This document shows, in pieces, positions 42,753 through 52,120 of a stretch of 64,000 nt of DNA (positions are counted from its first letter, which is position 1; every line of letters begins with the position of its first letter). Made by a program: the position numbers and the translations under genes. The stretch covers positions 54,247-118,246 of the forward strand of contig JAZRTT010000025.1 of assembly GCA_045652125.1 (NCBI GenBank). Reading direction: 5' to 3'. The notes under the pieces were generated by a model. It was not told where the DNA came from. It saw nothing but the letters and a program-made list of their open reading frames with translations, and did no database searches. This stretch comes from Avoscillospira sp045652125. Lineage in GTDB: Bacteria > Bacillota > Clostridia > Oscillospirales > Oscillospiraceae.

Positions 42753-43603
42753 ATCGACACCTCCTGTATGGAATAGGACTTATCCCGATTAAGAACAACT
42801 ACCTGCCGAAATACCCCCGTTTCCATGAGTCTTTTATACAGAGGTCTGCCATACAAATCCTGCAGGGATTCACCATGGGCGGTGGCAAGTATATTTACAC
42901 CGCAATAAGCAGCCTGCTCTATCGCCACAATATCCTCGGGGGCCGTAATTTCATCCAGTGCGATCCATTGTGGGCTCATAGTACGAAGAAGCATCATGAC
43001 AGCCGCAGCTTTTGGCACATTCACAAGCACATCGGATCTGCTGCCAAGCTCCGACTGCAGCATACCATCCAAACAGGCAGACAATTCTCCCCGTTCATCC
43101 GCTATGCCGATTATTTCTCCTTTCAGGTCCGATAATTGCCGAACTGCATCCCGGAGCAGAGTTGTCTTTCCGCTCCCCGGCGGTCCCAGTAAAAGGGTAG
43201 AAACTGTCAGCACAGGAGCAAGAGAATCGGCACAGCCTAAAACTGCATGTGCAACGCGAATATTCAGAGATGATGGCAGCCGTAATGTTTGAACCGCACC
43301 ATCTCTGATCACGCCAAAGCCGCAAATCCCGATTCGGTGACCACCTTCTACGGTCACATAACCTTGCCGAATGGTCTCTGAAAAGGCGTAGGCAGAATGA
43401 TGACAAGATCGCTGCAATATTTCTTCCACAACATTGCCTGTGGCTGCAGGCCATATTTCTCGTTCCGCCCGTCCGTACCGCAGTCGAAGCGGCCTGCCTG
43501 CACCAATCCGAATTTCCTCCAGTCCTTCCCAATCCATTGGACGTAATTGTCTGAGATAGATCTCGGGCAGCAGTGGCTCCAGAGCATTTCTGTGTTTCAT
43601 CAC
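42749..43603 (-). CDS. spoIIIAA: Stage III sporulation protein AA, ATPase
   Basis: Secretion-type ATPase of the feeding-tube channel, 284 residues. Walker A is LLLGPPGSGKTTLLRDAVRQL and Walker B WIALDEITAPEDIVAIEQA. The N-terminal segment has YVTVEGGHRIGICG. It is the first gene of the operon. A CATAAAGT stretch about 30 bases upstream resembles the sigma-E -10 box, in keeping with known mother-cell control, but the -35 match is poor. GGGGAAG precedes the ATG. Confidence 0.94.
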   Translation of the reverse strand: MMKHRNALEPLLPEIYLRQLRPMDWEGLEEIRIGAGRPLRLRYGRAEREIWPAATGNVVEEILQRSCHHSAYAFSETIRQGYVTVEGGHRIGICGFGVIRDGAVQTLRLPSSLNIRVAHAVLGCADSLAPVLTVSTLLLGPPGSGKTTLLRDAVRQLSDLKGEIIGIADERGELSACLDGMLQSELGSRSDVLVNVPKAAAVMMLLRTMSPQWIALDEITAPEDIVAIEQAAYCGVNILATAHGESLQDLYGRPLYKRLMETGVFRQVVVLNRDKSYSIQEVSI

Positions 43604-43653
43604 ATCACTTCCCCTATACTTTATGATTGCCGGACAGGCCGCAGAACGAAAAA

Positions 43654-43679
43654 ATCGGCACGACTCTTGTCATGCCGAT
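43654..43679 (-). terminator. Terminator after the minus-strand YbaK-like gene
   Basis: 11-bp stem (43654-43664 with 43669-43679, one G-U pair) followed on the minus strand by TTTTTT. Confidence 0.8.
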
Positions 43680-43693
43680 CAAAATTATATTGG

Positions 43694-44164
43694 TTATGCC
43701 CAGTCCTTACACACATCGACCCATCCGCTAAAGCCAGAATATTTTTCCAGCTCCGGTATGGTCAATTCAATGGCGCTGTTACTGCTGCCGCAGGCCGGAA
43801 ATACCGTTTCAAACCGTTTGAGGGATTCATCCAGATAGACGGTAACACCGGCCTTCACAGCAAAGGGGCAAACACCGCCGACTGCATGGCCGATATACTC
43901 CGGCACTGCATCATAAGGAAGCATCTTGGCTTTTACATGAAATGTCGCCTTGAATTTACTGTTATCAATACGAGCATCACCGGCGGCAACTACAAGAACA
44001 CAGGCATCTGCCACCAAAAAGGAAAGGGTTTTTGCAATTCTCTTTCCCTCAACACCAACAGCCTGTGCAGCCAATTCAACTGTGGCACTCGAAACATCAA
44101 ACTCCAAGATACGAGAAGCAATTCCCAATGTTTCAAAATAAGACCTTACTTTTTCGATAGACAT
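43694..44164 (-). CDS. YbaK/prolyl-tRNA deacylase-associated domain protein
   Basis: 156 residues. The editing fold shows VEGKRIAKTLSFLVADACVLVVAAGDARIDNSKFKATF, MLPYDAVPEYIGHAVGGVCPFAVK and KRFETVFPACGSSNSAIELTIPELEKYS. Members clear mischarged Ala- or Cys-tRNA-Pro. The ATG at 44164 (MSIEKVRSYFETLG) has GGAGG before it. It faces away from another YbaK-type gene 98 bases off, and differs from it strongly in sequence, so the two probably have different substrates. Confidence 0.85.
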   Translation of the reverse strand: MSIEKVRSYFETLGIASRILEFDVSSATVELAAQAVGVEGKRIAKTLSFLVADACVLVVAAGDARIDNSKFKATFHVKAKMLPYDAVPEYIGHAVGGVCPFAVKAGVTVYLDESLKRFETVFPACGSSNSAIELTIPELEKYSGFSGWVDVCKDWA

Positions 44165-44261
44165 CCCGCAGCCTCCTAAAATTTTCCTTATTTTATCATA
44201 TAGAATAAGGACTTGCAAGGTATGATAACATGCGATATAATTTTCTTCGGAGGGATACGCT

Positions 44262-44732
44262 ATGACAAAAACCAACGCCATGCGGCTGGTGGAGCAGGCC
44301 GGACTTTCCTATCGAGCATCGGAATATGACTACGATGAAAATGATCTCAGCGGAACTCACACCGCCGAAGCCATCGGTATGCCGCCGGAGCAGGTATTTA
44401 AGACATTGGTCGTCCGGGGCGTTAAGCGTGGTATTCTTGTATTCTGTATTCCAGTCAGCTGCTCTCTGGATTTGAAAAAGGCGGCTGCGGCCGCCGGTGA
44501 TAAAAAAGCAGAGTTGACTGCCATGAAGGAGCTGCTCACACTCACGGGTTATGTCCGCGGCGGCTGCAGTCCCATTGGTATGAAAAAAAAGTATCCGACC
44601 TTCATCGACGAAACTGCTGAGTTGTTTGATGAAATCGCCGTCTCAGCAGGCATCCGTGGTCAACAGATCATTCTTTCTCCCAAAGATCTGATCGCTTATG
44701 CAAATATGACAGTTTGTGATTTAACCGAATAG
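44262..44732 (+). CDS. ybaK: Cys-tRNA(Pro)/Cys-tRNA(Cys) deacylase YbaK/EbsC
   Basis: 156 residues with the classic YbaK layout: AMRLVEQAGLSYRASEYDYDEND, HTAEAIGMPPEQVFKTLVVRG, VSCSLDLKKAAAAAGDKKAEL, GYVRGGCSPIGMKKKYPTFID. It removes Cys from tRNA-Pro in trans. EGGGA-type spacing before the ATG (CGGAGGGATACGCTATG) is good. The TSCPD gene follows after 12 bases. Confidence 0.92.
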   Translation: MTKTNAMRLVEQAGLSYRASEYDYDENDLSGTHTAEAIGMPPEQVFKTLVVRGVKRGILVFCIPVSCSLDLKKAAAAAGDKKAELTAMKELLTLTGYVRGGCSPIGMKKKYPTFIDETAELFDEIAVSAGIRGQQIILSPKDLIAYANMTVCDLTE

Positions 44733-44744
44733 AAAGGAATAAAT

Positions 44745-45005
44745 ATGCAGTTTAAATATAGAACCAAGGGCGTTTGCTCCAACGAAATGTATCTGGAAAT
44801 CGAAAACAACACGCTGAAAAAACTCACCGTCATCGGAGGCTGTCACGGCAATCTGCAGGGTATTTCTGCCTTGGTGGAGGGTATGGATATTGATGAAGTA
44901 ATTCACCGGCTGAAAGGTATCCGATGCGGCATGAAGAACACATCTTGCCCGGATCAGTTGGCAACTGCTTTGGAGCTGGCAAAGAAGAATCAGGCAGCAA
45001 TGTAA
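44745..45005 (+). CDS. TSCPD domain protein (TIGR03905 type)
   Basis: 86 residues: CSNEMYLEIENNTLKKLTVIGGCHGNLQGISALVEGMDIDEVIHRLKGIRCGMKNTSCPDQLATAL, with the naming TSCPD motif near the end. Conserved cysteines suggest metal or nucleotide binding as in the domain fused to adenosylcobalamin-dependent ribonucleotide reductases. Function unknown. RBS AAAGGAA precedes the ATG. Probably cotranscribed with ybaK. Confidence 0.88.
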   Translation: MQFKYRTKGVCSNEMYLEIENNTLKKLTVIGGCHGNLQGISALVEGMDIDEVIHRLKGIRCGMKNTSCPDQLATALELAKKNQAAM

Positions 45006-45026
45006 CTGTCAGAAACGCAAGGATAA

Positions 45027-45061
45027 GAAACCCGCTGTTTTTTGAAAAAACAGCGGGTTTC
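45027..45061. terminator. Bidirectional terminator between the TSCPD gene and addA
   Basis: 16-bp stem GAAACCCGCTGTTTTT and complement around TGAA, with poly-T/A tails, between convergent genes. Confidence 0.8.
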
Positions 45062-45066
45062 CTATC

Positions 45067-48000
45067 TTACAATTCAAATACCTCACCTGTGGAAAAGAAG
45101 TACAGGAGCTTTCGCTTGACCGGCATTTCAAAAATACGGGACAGAGCCATCCCATATATCTCAAGCTGTGCCCGGTAACATTCAGGTTTCGGATCTCGAT
45201 CGGTTTTGAAATCCAAAATCGTGATGCCATCGTCCTCTTTTACAAAACAATCCACAACGCCTTGAAGCATCACCTGTTCGCCGGGTGCATCCAATTTGCA
45301 GACTTCAGCATCAGTCAGCAGAGAGAACTTAAACTCACGGTGTACAGAATGGCTCAGCAGCCAGCGGCCTAGTGGAGACTGAAAGAGGCGAAGAATTTGC
45401 TCTTTTCTGACAGCCTGTGCCTGATCCGAGGTCAGAAATTGCCGCTCTTCCAAACGCTGTAATTCATTGCTCAGATCCACCTCTTCACAGCAGCAGTTAT
45501 AATCCGCAAATTGCATAAACAGATGGGTAGCGGTTCCAAATTCCGCAGCAGTAAGCGACTGCTCCAAAAAAGCCGGACGGCGGAAAGAATAGGCTGAATT
45601 TCTGACTAAGTTTTCTGCTCCGTCAGATGCTTCCTGATCCTGCATTCTGCCTTTTAACTGTGTGGCGGTAACTTTCTCCGGAATCTGACAAACCGCTTCA
45701 TGGGGGTAGACAAACTTCAGAAGCTGAATATGCTCCTCTCCGATTTTTTGTAATGCTTTCACAGGTTCCTGTGTCCGTACATTCCCGTTGGCAGCAGGTA
45801 CAGAAAGATCCTGAAAGGTAATTTTCCAAGGGGTATCCCAAACTCTGGAAACGTCGTTGTTCCCGCATTGTGTAAATAATTCTCCTGCTTCCGTCCGGCA
45901 TAAGGCAGCCATCAGAAGCCATTTCCCCGGGCTTCGGACTGAAGCACACAGTTCATCGGACAGCGGCCATGTCAAAAGACTATTGAGGTTCTTCAGTTCC
46001 GATAACAAATACCGACTGTAATACGTCATGATCAAACGTTCTTTTGCCCGCGTCATAGCCACATACAAAATCCGCAGTTCCTCAGAGATCGCCTCTTTTG
46101 TCTTTTTATGAATGATGGCTTTCTTCGCCAGGGTCGGATACCGAACAAACCTCTGATGGTCCACCCGGTTACAGCCCACAGCGAGATCATTGTCCACCAA
46201 AATGGCATCCTGCATATCAGATAAATTGAACTTCCGCGATAAATCGCTTAGAAATACCACAGGAAACTCCAATCCCTTGGAGCTGTGGACGGTCATGATC
46301 GTCACAGCATTTTCAGCTACCGTTTTGGGCACAGGAATCTGTCCGCCCGTAGCCTGCAAATCTGCCAGATATCGCAGCAGTTGGGGTAATGCTTTGCTGC
46401 CTGTGGTCTCAAAAGAAGCAGTAAAGCTCCGGAATGCCATGAGATTTCGTTCTCTCCGCAAACCATCTTCCATTGAAGAAAAGACATCCAGCAGCCCTGT
46501 GCGGCAGAACACGCTGTCCACCACTTCATGAAGATTCATCCATTGTGCATCATCCCGCAAGGATGCCAAAAGATCTATTACAGGCCGAAACAGCTCGTCC
46601 TCACAGATGGCATCATAATAGTCTCCTCTGCGCTTAGTTGTTCTTGGTTTTGCCAACTGTTCCGGACTAAAACCAAATACAGGGCTTCCCAAGGCAGTCA
46701 GGAGCGGAATATCCTGATGAGGGTTGTCCAGGACCTGCAGAATCGCCACTAGAATTTGCACCTCAGAGGTCTCCAACAGACTGCCTCCGCGATCACAAAC
46801 TGCCGGTATGCCATAACGATCCAAAGCAGACAGATAATCGGAGGCCGTAGAAGACAAAGAGCGCATCAAAATGGCAATATCACCCGGACGGACCGGACGC
46901 GTCCCATCTTCGCTTGATATGGGAATCTGTTTATCGAGAATCTCCCGAATCCTTGATGCAACAAATTCTGCTTCCAAAACAGTTTTTTCCTGCTCTGTTT
47001 CGGAGCTGGTCAGGCAGTGAAGCTCTATTGCCGGTTCATCCAGCGGCGGATACGGTCTTCCCTGCCGAAGTTCCTCATCGTCTGTATAATCCAAATCACC
47101 TACGGATTTCCGCATCACCAGACGAAACACGTCGTTGCAGGCAGACAAAATCTCCCCTCTGGAGCGGAAGTTCTCCGAAAGAAGAATCTTTCTCGGCTGA
47201 CCGGGTGCTGCATCTTCCCTCAGACTGTAAGACATATATTTTCGAAGAAACAGGGATGGATCCGCCAGTCGGAACCGATAAATAGATTGTTTCACATCGC
47301 CAACCATAAACCGATTCTGATCGCAGCGTGATATAGCCTCAAAGATGGTATCTTGAACTTCATTGGAATCCTGATACTCATCCACCATGATCTCCACAAA
47401 TCTGCCCGAGATCTCCTGTGCCGTTTTGCTTGGCTGTCCGGTATATTTGTCCTTCAGCAGCCTGATGGACAAATGCTCCAGATCTGAAAAATCAAGCAGC
47501 TTACGCCGTTTTTTCTCTGCAGCATACGCTTCGTCAAAGACCTTCGCAAACTTCAGCAGCGCCTTGGCACCATGCGCCACCTGCCGCAGATCCTCCAAAG
47601 CGAACCGGGATGTTTCACTGAAGTATCCCTGCCATTTTTTTAGATCCTGCCAGCAAACAGCCCGCACCTTGCTTAGCCGCTCTTTTACCAGAATATCTTC
47701 CGGTTCACGCACAACACCAGCACGTCCAAAATCCATAACCTGATTGGTAAAGATCTCATCCCATGTCCGGCAGGACAGAAGCTGCTGCAATTGACGAAGA
47801 TTTTCCTGGTAACAAGTCTCCAGCCCCTTCCGGATTCTGGGGTAATGCTCCATTTCCTGTATGGCTTTTTCCATATTTCCGATCTGCTGTTGAAGAAATT
47901 GACGGAAATGATTTATCAGATAAGAACCCCACGGTGTTTCTGCTGCATCTTCATAGCGGTCTGTATCCAACATCTGCAGCATATGGGAAAGCCACCCTTC

Positions 48001-48567
48001 CATATCTGCACGGCATCGCATTTCCTTGTGAGCCATTTTAATGGCTTCCGGCAGCCTACGGTCATCACGGCCATAGCCAAATCCTTCCACCATAGCCAAA
48101 AAATCTTCATCCGGCTGTTCATATCCCCGTTCCAGCAAAGATTCCAGTACCTTATCTTGTAAAATGCGGCTCTCTGTCTCCTCCATAACCCGAAAATCCG
48201 AAGGAACTCCCAGCTTATATCCATAAGTGCGCAGAAGGTCGGAACAAAAAGAGTGAACGGTGGATATGGACGCCAGATAGATGCGGCTCATCTGGCGATG
48301 CAGATGCTTGTTTTCCGGTTGCTGGGCCAGTTTTTCGCTGAGTGCCTGTGCGATTTTTACGCGCAATTCCCCTGCTGCCGCTTTCGTATAGGTAATGACC
48401 AAAAAATCATCCAGATTGCAGGGCGATGCTTCATCACAAATTCGCTTCAGCAGCCGGTCTACCAAAACCTTTGTTTTTCCGGAACCGGCAGCAGCCGAAA
48501 CCAAGAGTGTACCGCCCCGGTCATCAACTACCGCCTGCTGAGCCGGTGTTAATTTGATCTCAGGCAT
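45067..48567 (-). CDS. addA: ATP-dependent helicase/nuclease subunit A
   Basis: UvrD-type helicase plus nuclease of the AddAB end-resection complex, 1166 residues. Walker A is LVSAAAGSGKTKVLVDRL, Walker B IMVDEYQDSNEVQD, the motif VGDVKQSIYRFR follows, and late TVHSSKGLEFPVVFL and LYVAMTRAKERL are SF1 motifs. The C-terminal RecB-type nuclease has ILDFKTDRD. The ATG at 48567 (MPEIKLTPAQQ) overlaps the addB end by 8 bp; a longer frame lies inside addB. Confidence 0.96.
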   Translation of the reverse strand: MPEIKLTPAQQAVVDDRGGTLLVSAAAGSGKTKVLVDRLLKRICDEASPCNLDDFLVITYTKAAAGELRVKIAQALSEKLAQQPENKHLHRQMSRIYLASISTVHSFCSDLLRTYGYKLGVPSDFRVMEETESRILQDKVLESLLERGYEQPDEDFLAMVEGFGYGRDDRRLPEAIKMAHKEMRCRADMEGWLSHMLQMLDTDRYEDAAETPWGSYLINHFRQFLQQQIGNMEKAIQEMEHYPRIRKGLETCYQENLRQLQQLLSCRTWDEIFTNQVMDFGRAGVVREPEDILVKERLSKVRAVCWQDLKKWQGYFSETSRFALEDLRQVAHGAKALLKFAKVFDEAYAAEKKRRKLLDFSDLEHLSIRLLKDKYTGQPSKTAQEISGRFVEIMVDEYQDSNEVQDTIFEAISRCDQNRFMVGDVKQSIYRFRLADPSLFLRKYMSYSLREDAAPGQPRKILLSENFRSRGEILSACNDVFRLVMRKSVGDLDYTDDEELRQGRPYPPLDEPAIELHCLTSSETEQEKTVLEAEFVASRIREILDKQIPISSEDGTRPVRPGDIAILMRSLSSTASDYLSALDRYGIPAVCDRGGSLLETSEVQILVAILQVLDNPHQDIPLLTALGSPVFGFSPEQLAKPRTTKRRGDYYDAICEDELFRPVIDLLASLRDDAQWMNLHEVVDSVFCRTGLLDVFSSMEDGLRRERNLMAFRSFTASFETTGSKALPQLLRYLADLQATGGQIPVPKTVAENAVTIMTVHSSKGLEFPVVFLSDLSRKFNLSDMQDAILVDNDLAVGCNRVDHQRFVRYPTLAKKAIIHKKTKEAISEELRILYVAMTRAKERLIMTYYSRYLLSELKNLNSLLTWPLSDELCASVRSPGKWLLMAALCRTEAGELFTQCGNNDVSRVWDTPWKITFQDLSVPAANGNVRTQEPVKALQKIGEEHIQLLKFVYPHEAVCQIPEKVTATQLKGRMQDQEASDGAENLVRNSAYSFRRPAFLEQSLTAAEFGTATHLFMQFADYNCCCEEVDLSNELQRLEERQFLTSDQAQAVRKEQILRLFQSPLGRWLLSHSVHREFKFSLLTDAEVCKLDAPGEQVMLQGVVDCFVKEDDGITILDFKTDRDPKPECYRAQLEIYGMALSRIFEMPVKRKLLYFFSTGEVFEL

Positions 48568-51500
48568 GACTGTACTCCTCCTCCAGCTTTTTCCAGAATT
48601 TTTCTGCCGATGTTGCTGCCATGGGACGTACTTCACCGGGACACAGATCCATATGGCACAAGGTTTTATAATCGCAGAAACGGCAAGAAGAATCCTGCCC
48701 CCGTACAATGGGGTTCGGGGTCACATTACCGGATGCTATAGAATCGGCCATGGCAGAAAGTGTACACAGGACATGCCGCTCCAACAATTCCATCTGCCTC
48801 TTATCTGCAAGATTCCCGCTGGGACCGTTTTTCCCGACAGAATAGGGCATAAACCGAGGATGTTCCGGGTCTTTTTCCATCGCTGCCAGAATGTCTGCGT
48901 CACTGCGGATCAATCCTTTTCGCCGCCGTTCTTCCCGATGCCGCTGTTCAACTGTGTCATCCTGCGGCATAGAGGGTGTCAGCGTATATTCCCGTCTGGC
49001 TGGAAGATAAAGAACCCCGGCAGGTACCAATTGCTCATGCCCATAATAAGAGCCGCCATATTGCTTCAGGGCAAATAAATAAATCAACATTTGAAGGCCG
49101 ATACCATTGAGAATATCCGTATAATCAAAATCTTTGTGCCCGGTTTTGTAATCTACTACACGTACATAGGCCGTCCCATCTGCCTCATAAAGGTCAATAC
49201 GGTCTACAAAGCCAGATACACGGCACAACGCGTCGTTTCCCTGTACAACTACTGCAGGCAGCTGCCCTGTTTGAGAAAACTCCAATTCGCAGTCCATCGG
49301 CTCAAACAAGCTGCGCCGGAGTTCTTCGCCCAAATCCAAAACAATGTCCATGATCTCTTGCTTAGACCGCATGAACAGATAAGCAGAGCGCTGTGCCTGT
49401 TGAGGAAAATATGTACGGGCGTAGGCATCAATTTCCTGTGTCGCCACCTCTGTTAAACGGTCCAGACTAACCTTCTGAAATCCCCCCTCTTGCTTGATTC
49501 GAAGAACTGCATTCTGCAAAACAGCATGGACAAAGGTGCCAAAAGCAGAAGGGTCCAGTTTGGCTTGTCTCCTGGGCTCTGCTTTAAGGCCATAGGCCAG
49601 AAAGAAAGCAAACCGGCAAGCACTGTATTTGTCGATTCTGGAGGCAGACAGATAGATCTGACTGCCATACAAACCTGCAACCGTCTCCCGGGATAGTGGT
49701 TTGAACGAGTAGTCCCGAAGCGCTCTCAAATTCTGTTCCAGAACATCCAGGTCCGGAACAGATACCGAACTTGTATCTCCGTAACGAAGCCGATGGGCTG
49801 CCAGAGAAGAAATATCCAAAATCGCTTCTTTTTTGCCATTTGATACGGACTCCGGAAACAATGCGGCAGCACGCCGGTAAAGCCATGCAGGCTGCTCTCC
49901 AGCATAAGAGAGCCAAATACTCTCCCGGGCGGACGACATGGCACTGTACAGCCGACTCATCTCCTGCTCCATTTGATCGGCACGCAGCGGAGACAACGAA
50001 AGGCCCTGCATAAGCAATATCTTCCGCTCCTCTTCCGTCAATAGGCCCTCACTGGTTTTATAGGACGGAAACAATCCGTCGGATGCACCCAGAATCAGTA
50101 AGTGACAGGTGTGTTTTTGCCGCAAATCATGAAGCGATCCAACATATACCTGGTCGATCCCCGCCGGTATGGTTGCCACATGGTATTGCATCAAAACAGA
50201 ACGGTAAAGTCTGGCAAACTCATCCGGTGTTCTGATGGTATTGCCAAGGATCAGCCATGTCTGCTCCAGCGACGCACAGAGAATATCATAGAGCTGAACC
50301 AACTCCTGACCAATCTGACCGCCCACTATATTCGCCTGTTCCTCCAGCCGCTGGCGAAGCCGTAATTCTTCCAGAAAACGATAGAAACAGGTTACCATCT
50401 CGCCGGTATTGGCAGCAGCCTGCATACCGTTTCTCAGGTGAAACAGCGAGGATAGGGCTGTCGTTTTATCCCGGTTAAGGTTTTCCAGCTGAATCCGGTC
50501 ATCCTCCAACCACACTTCCCCAAATCCTCTGGGATGCAGTTCCCACGGCTGCTCCCATTGTCTGCCCCGCAAATTCCATTGATAAGCGTAAATATCCAAG
50601 CGGCTGCAGCGATCGCGTTCCAGAGGCGGCAGCCCGGATTTTAGAAACACTTCCACATCCTCATAATCCATGGAACCAACCGCCGCCATAAGGGCAGACA
50701 AAAGTGCATTCACGATCGGCTTGCTGAGGATGTCCTCTTTCCCGGCAAAGTAAAACGGAAGCTTTGCCTTTTTCAAAGCTGCCCGAAGCGGTGCTTCATA
50801 CAGGGCCGGATCTGTGCAGCCCATTGCAATCTCCCTGCATCTTGCACCGGAAAAAAGCAGACGCTTGATTTCCGCAACAGCCTGTTTGCACTCCTCTTCT
50901 ACTGACGGAAAATTCGAAAGACGGATGCGATTCGATGGTGCAGCCACGGTGTATTCCGATGCAAACATTCCATGAAGCAATGCACTCACAGCAGGATTCC
51001 GGTCTGCTTTTTCTGTAACGGAAACGGTCTGTGTGGGAATCTCCCACTTTTCAGCCAACCGCATCAGTTTGAAAACCGTTTCCTCAACCGGTCGGGAAAT
51101 CTGCTGACTGTCCCCTGCAGGCAAAGCAATCCAAACATGACTGCTCTGCCGTAATATGGTTTCCAGCACTGCAATTTCCGCACCTGTGAAATCAGTAAAC
51201 CCATCCAAATAGAACAAGCGCGTTTCTGCCCATCCGGACGAGGCAAGTGATTCATTGAGCCAAAGGAGTTTCCCAGCCGGATCCGCTTTACCATTGGCGC
51301 AGATCGACATGTATGCTTCATAAAGCAGGCCCAGTTCTTCCAACTTTTGTGCAAACTGACCTTCTGAACGGGAAGCCGCTTTTATCAAATCGGCGGGCTG
51401 CAGGCAGTAGCTCTGAAATTCATCCACGATTGCTACCATATCTGTAAGGAATTCCGGTCTATGGAGTACGGCAGCGAAATATTTGATACGAGATGCAATT

Positions 51501-51796
51501 TGCTCACCGGCCAAAGCCATAGCCAGCATCCGGCCGCCCTGATCCAAATACGATCTTGCCACTCCGCCGTGTGACTCTGCCACGCGATCTGCCATTCTGG
51601 AGAAACTAAGTACCTCAGCGTAACGGCCAATGGTATCTCCACCATATCGGCTCAACTGTCTCTCCGATTCGTGGGAAAACTGCTCCGGCACCAACAGAAT
51701 ACGTCCGTTTTCCATTAGCGTTTCTTCCCGGCAAAGCTGATTCAACAGCCGATCTGACAAAGCGATCCGATCGAAACCCATCAGAAGGTGCAGCAT
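48560..51796 (-). CDS. addB: ATP-dependent helicase/nuclease subunit B
   Basis: Second AddAB subunit, 1078 residues from the ATG at 51796 (GGAGGGATCGAT before it). The iron-sulfur cluster ligands are visible as SACRFAFF upstream of the nuclease and SSCRFCDYKTLCHMDLCPG at the C-terminus, with nuclease motif RVVDYKTGHKDF between. Unlike Bacillus AddB, the N-terminus MLHLLMGFDRIALSDRLLN has no GxxGxGKT P-loop, so ATP binding by this subunit is probably lost. Order addB-addA is normal. Confidence 0.93.
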   Translation of the reverse strand: MLHLLMGFDRIALSDRLLNQLCREETLMENGRILLVPEQFSHESERQLSRYGGDTIGRYAEVLSFSRMADRVAESHGGVARSYLDQGGRMLAMALAGEQIASRIKYFAAVLHRPEFLTDMVAIVDEFQSYCLQPADLIKAASRSEGQFAQKLEELGLLYEAYMSICANGKADPAGKLLWLNESLASSGWAETRLFYLDGFTDFTGAEIAVLETILRQSSHVWIALPAGDSQQISRPVEETVFKLMRLAEKWEIPTQTVSVTEKADRNPAVSALLHGMFASEYTVAAPSNRIRLSNFPSVEEECKQAVAEIKRLLFSGARCREIAMGCTDPALYEAPLRAALKKAKLPFYFAGKEDILSKPIVNALLSALMAAVGSMDYEDVEVFLKSGLPPLERDRCSRLDIYAYQWNLRGRQWEQPWELHPRGFGEVWLEDDRIQLENLNRDKTTALSSLFHLRNGMQAAANTGEMVTCFYRFLEELRLRQRLEEQANIVGGQIGQELVQLYDILCASLEQTWLILGNTIRTPDEFARLYRSVLMQYHVATIPAGIDQVYVGSLHDLRQKHTCHLLILGASDGLFPSYKTSEGLLTEEERKILLMQGLSLSPLRADQMEQEMSRLYSAMSSARESIWLSYAGEQPAWLYRRAAALFPESVSNGKKEAILDISSLAAHRLRYGDTSSVSVPDLDVLEQNLRALRDYSFKPLSRETVAGLYGSQIYLSASRIDKYSACRFAFFLAYGLKAEPRRQAKLDPSAFGTFVHAVLQNAVLRIKQEGGFQKVSLDRLTEVATQEIDAYARTYFPQQAQRSAYLFMRSKQEIMDIVLDLGEELRRSLFEPMDCELEFSQTGQLPAVVVQGNDALCRVSGFVDRIDLYEADGTAYVRVVDYKTGHKDFDYTDILNGIGLQMLIYLFALKQYGGSYYGHEQLVPAGVLYLPARREYTLTPSMPQDDTVEQRHREERRRKGLIRSDADILAAMEKDPEHPRFMPYSVGKNGPSGNLADKRQMELLERHVLCTLSAMADSIASGNVTPNPIVRGQDSSCRFCDYKTLCHMDLCPGEVRPMAATSAEKFWKKLEEEYSHA

Positions 51797-51923
51797 ATCG
51801 ATCCCTCCTTGGCATGTTTTATTTATTTTACCACAAACCATGTCCGAAAGATAGTACATCGCATGAGAAAAAGAGCAGAAAACACCCCGTTCTTCTTCAA
51901 CTGCACCAAATCACGCAAATACA

Positions 51924-51951
51924 TTGACAGATATAAGAAACTTGCTATAAT
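51924..51951 (+). promoter_or_regulatory. rpe promoter
   Basis: TTGACA (51924-51929), 16-bp spacer and TATAAT (51946-51951), both perfect. It gives a leader of about 160 bases before the rpe ATG. Confidence 0.85.
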
Positions 51952-51958
51952 AGACCCA

Positions 51959-52120
51959 GTGACGGCCGCATATTGGCTGTATGCGGCCGTCTATCTCAAC
52001 AACGGTTTGGATCCGCGCGGGCAGAGGAGCCTTTTCCCGCACCGCTGTATACTTCTTTTTATGCTCCATTCCTTGTCTTTGATACAGATAACAACAAATT
52101 CTGACCAGGAGATCTTAACT
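51959..52120 (+). promoter_or_regulatory. 5' leader of rpe with 5'-terminal hairpin
   Basis: Within bases of the predicted RNA start lies a perfect 11-bp stem, 51961-51971 with 51981-51991 (GC-rich, loop of nine). A second weaker stem (GCGGG/CCCGC) is near 52018-52041. The RBS AGGAGAT is unpaired. It fits no riboswitch class I know. It may protect the mRNA or regulate rpe. Confidence 0.4.
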
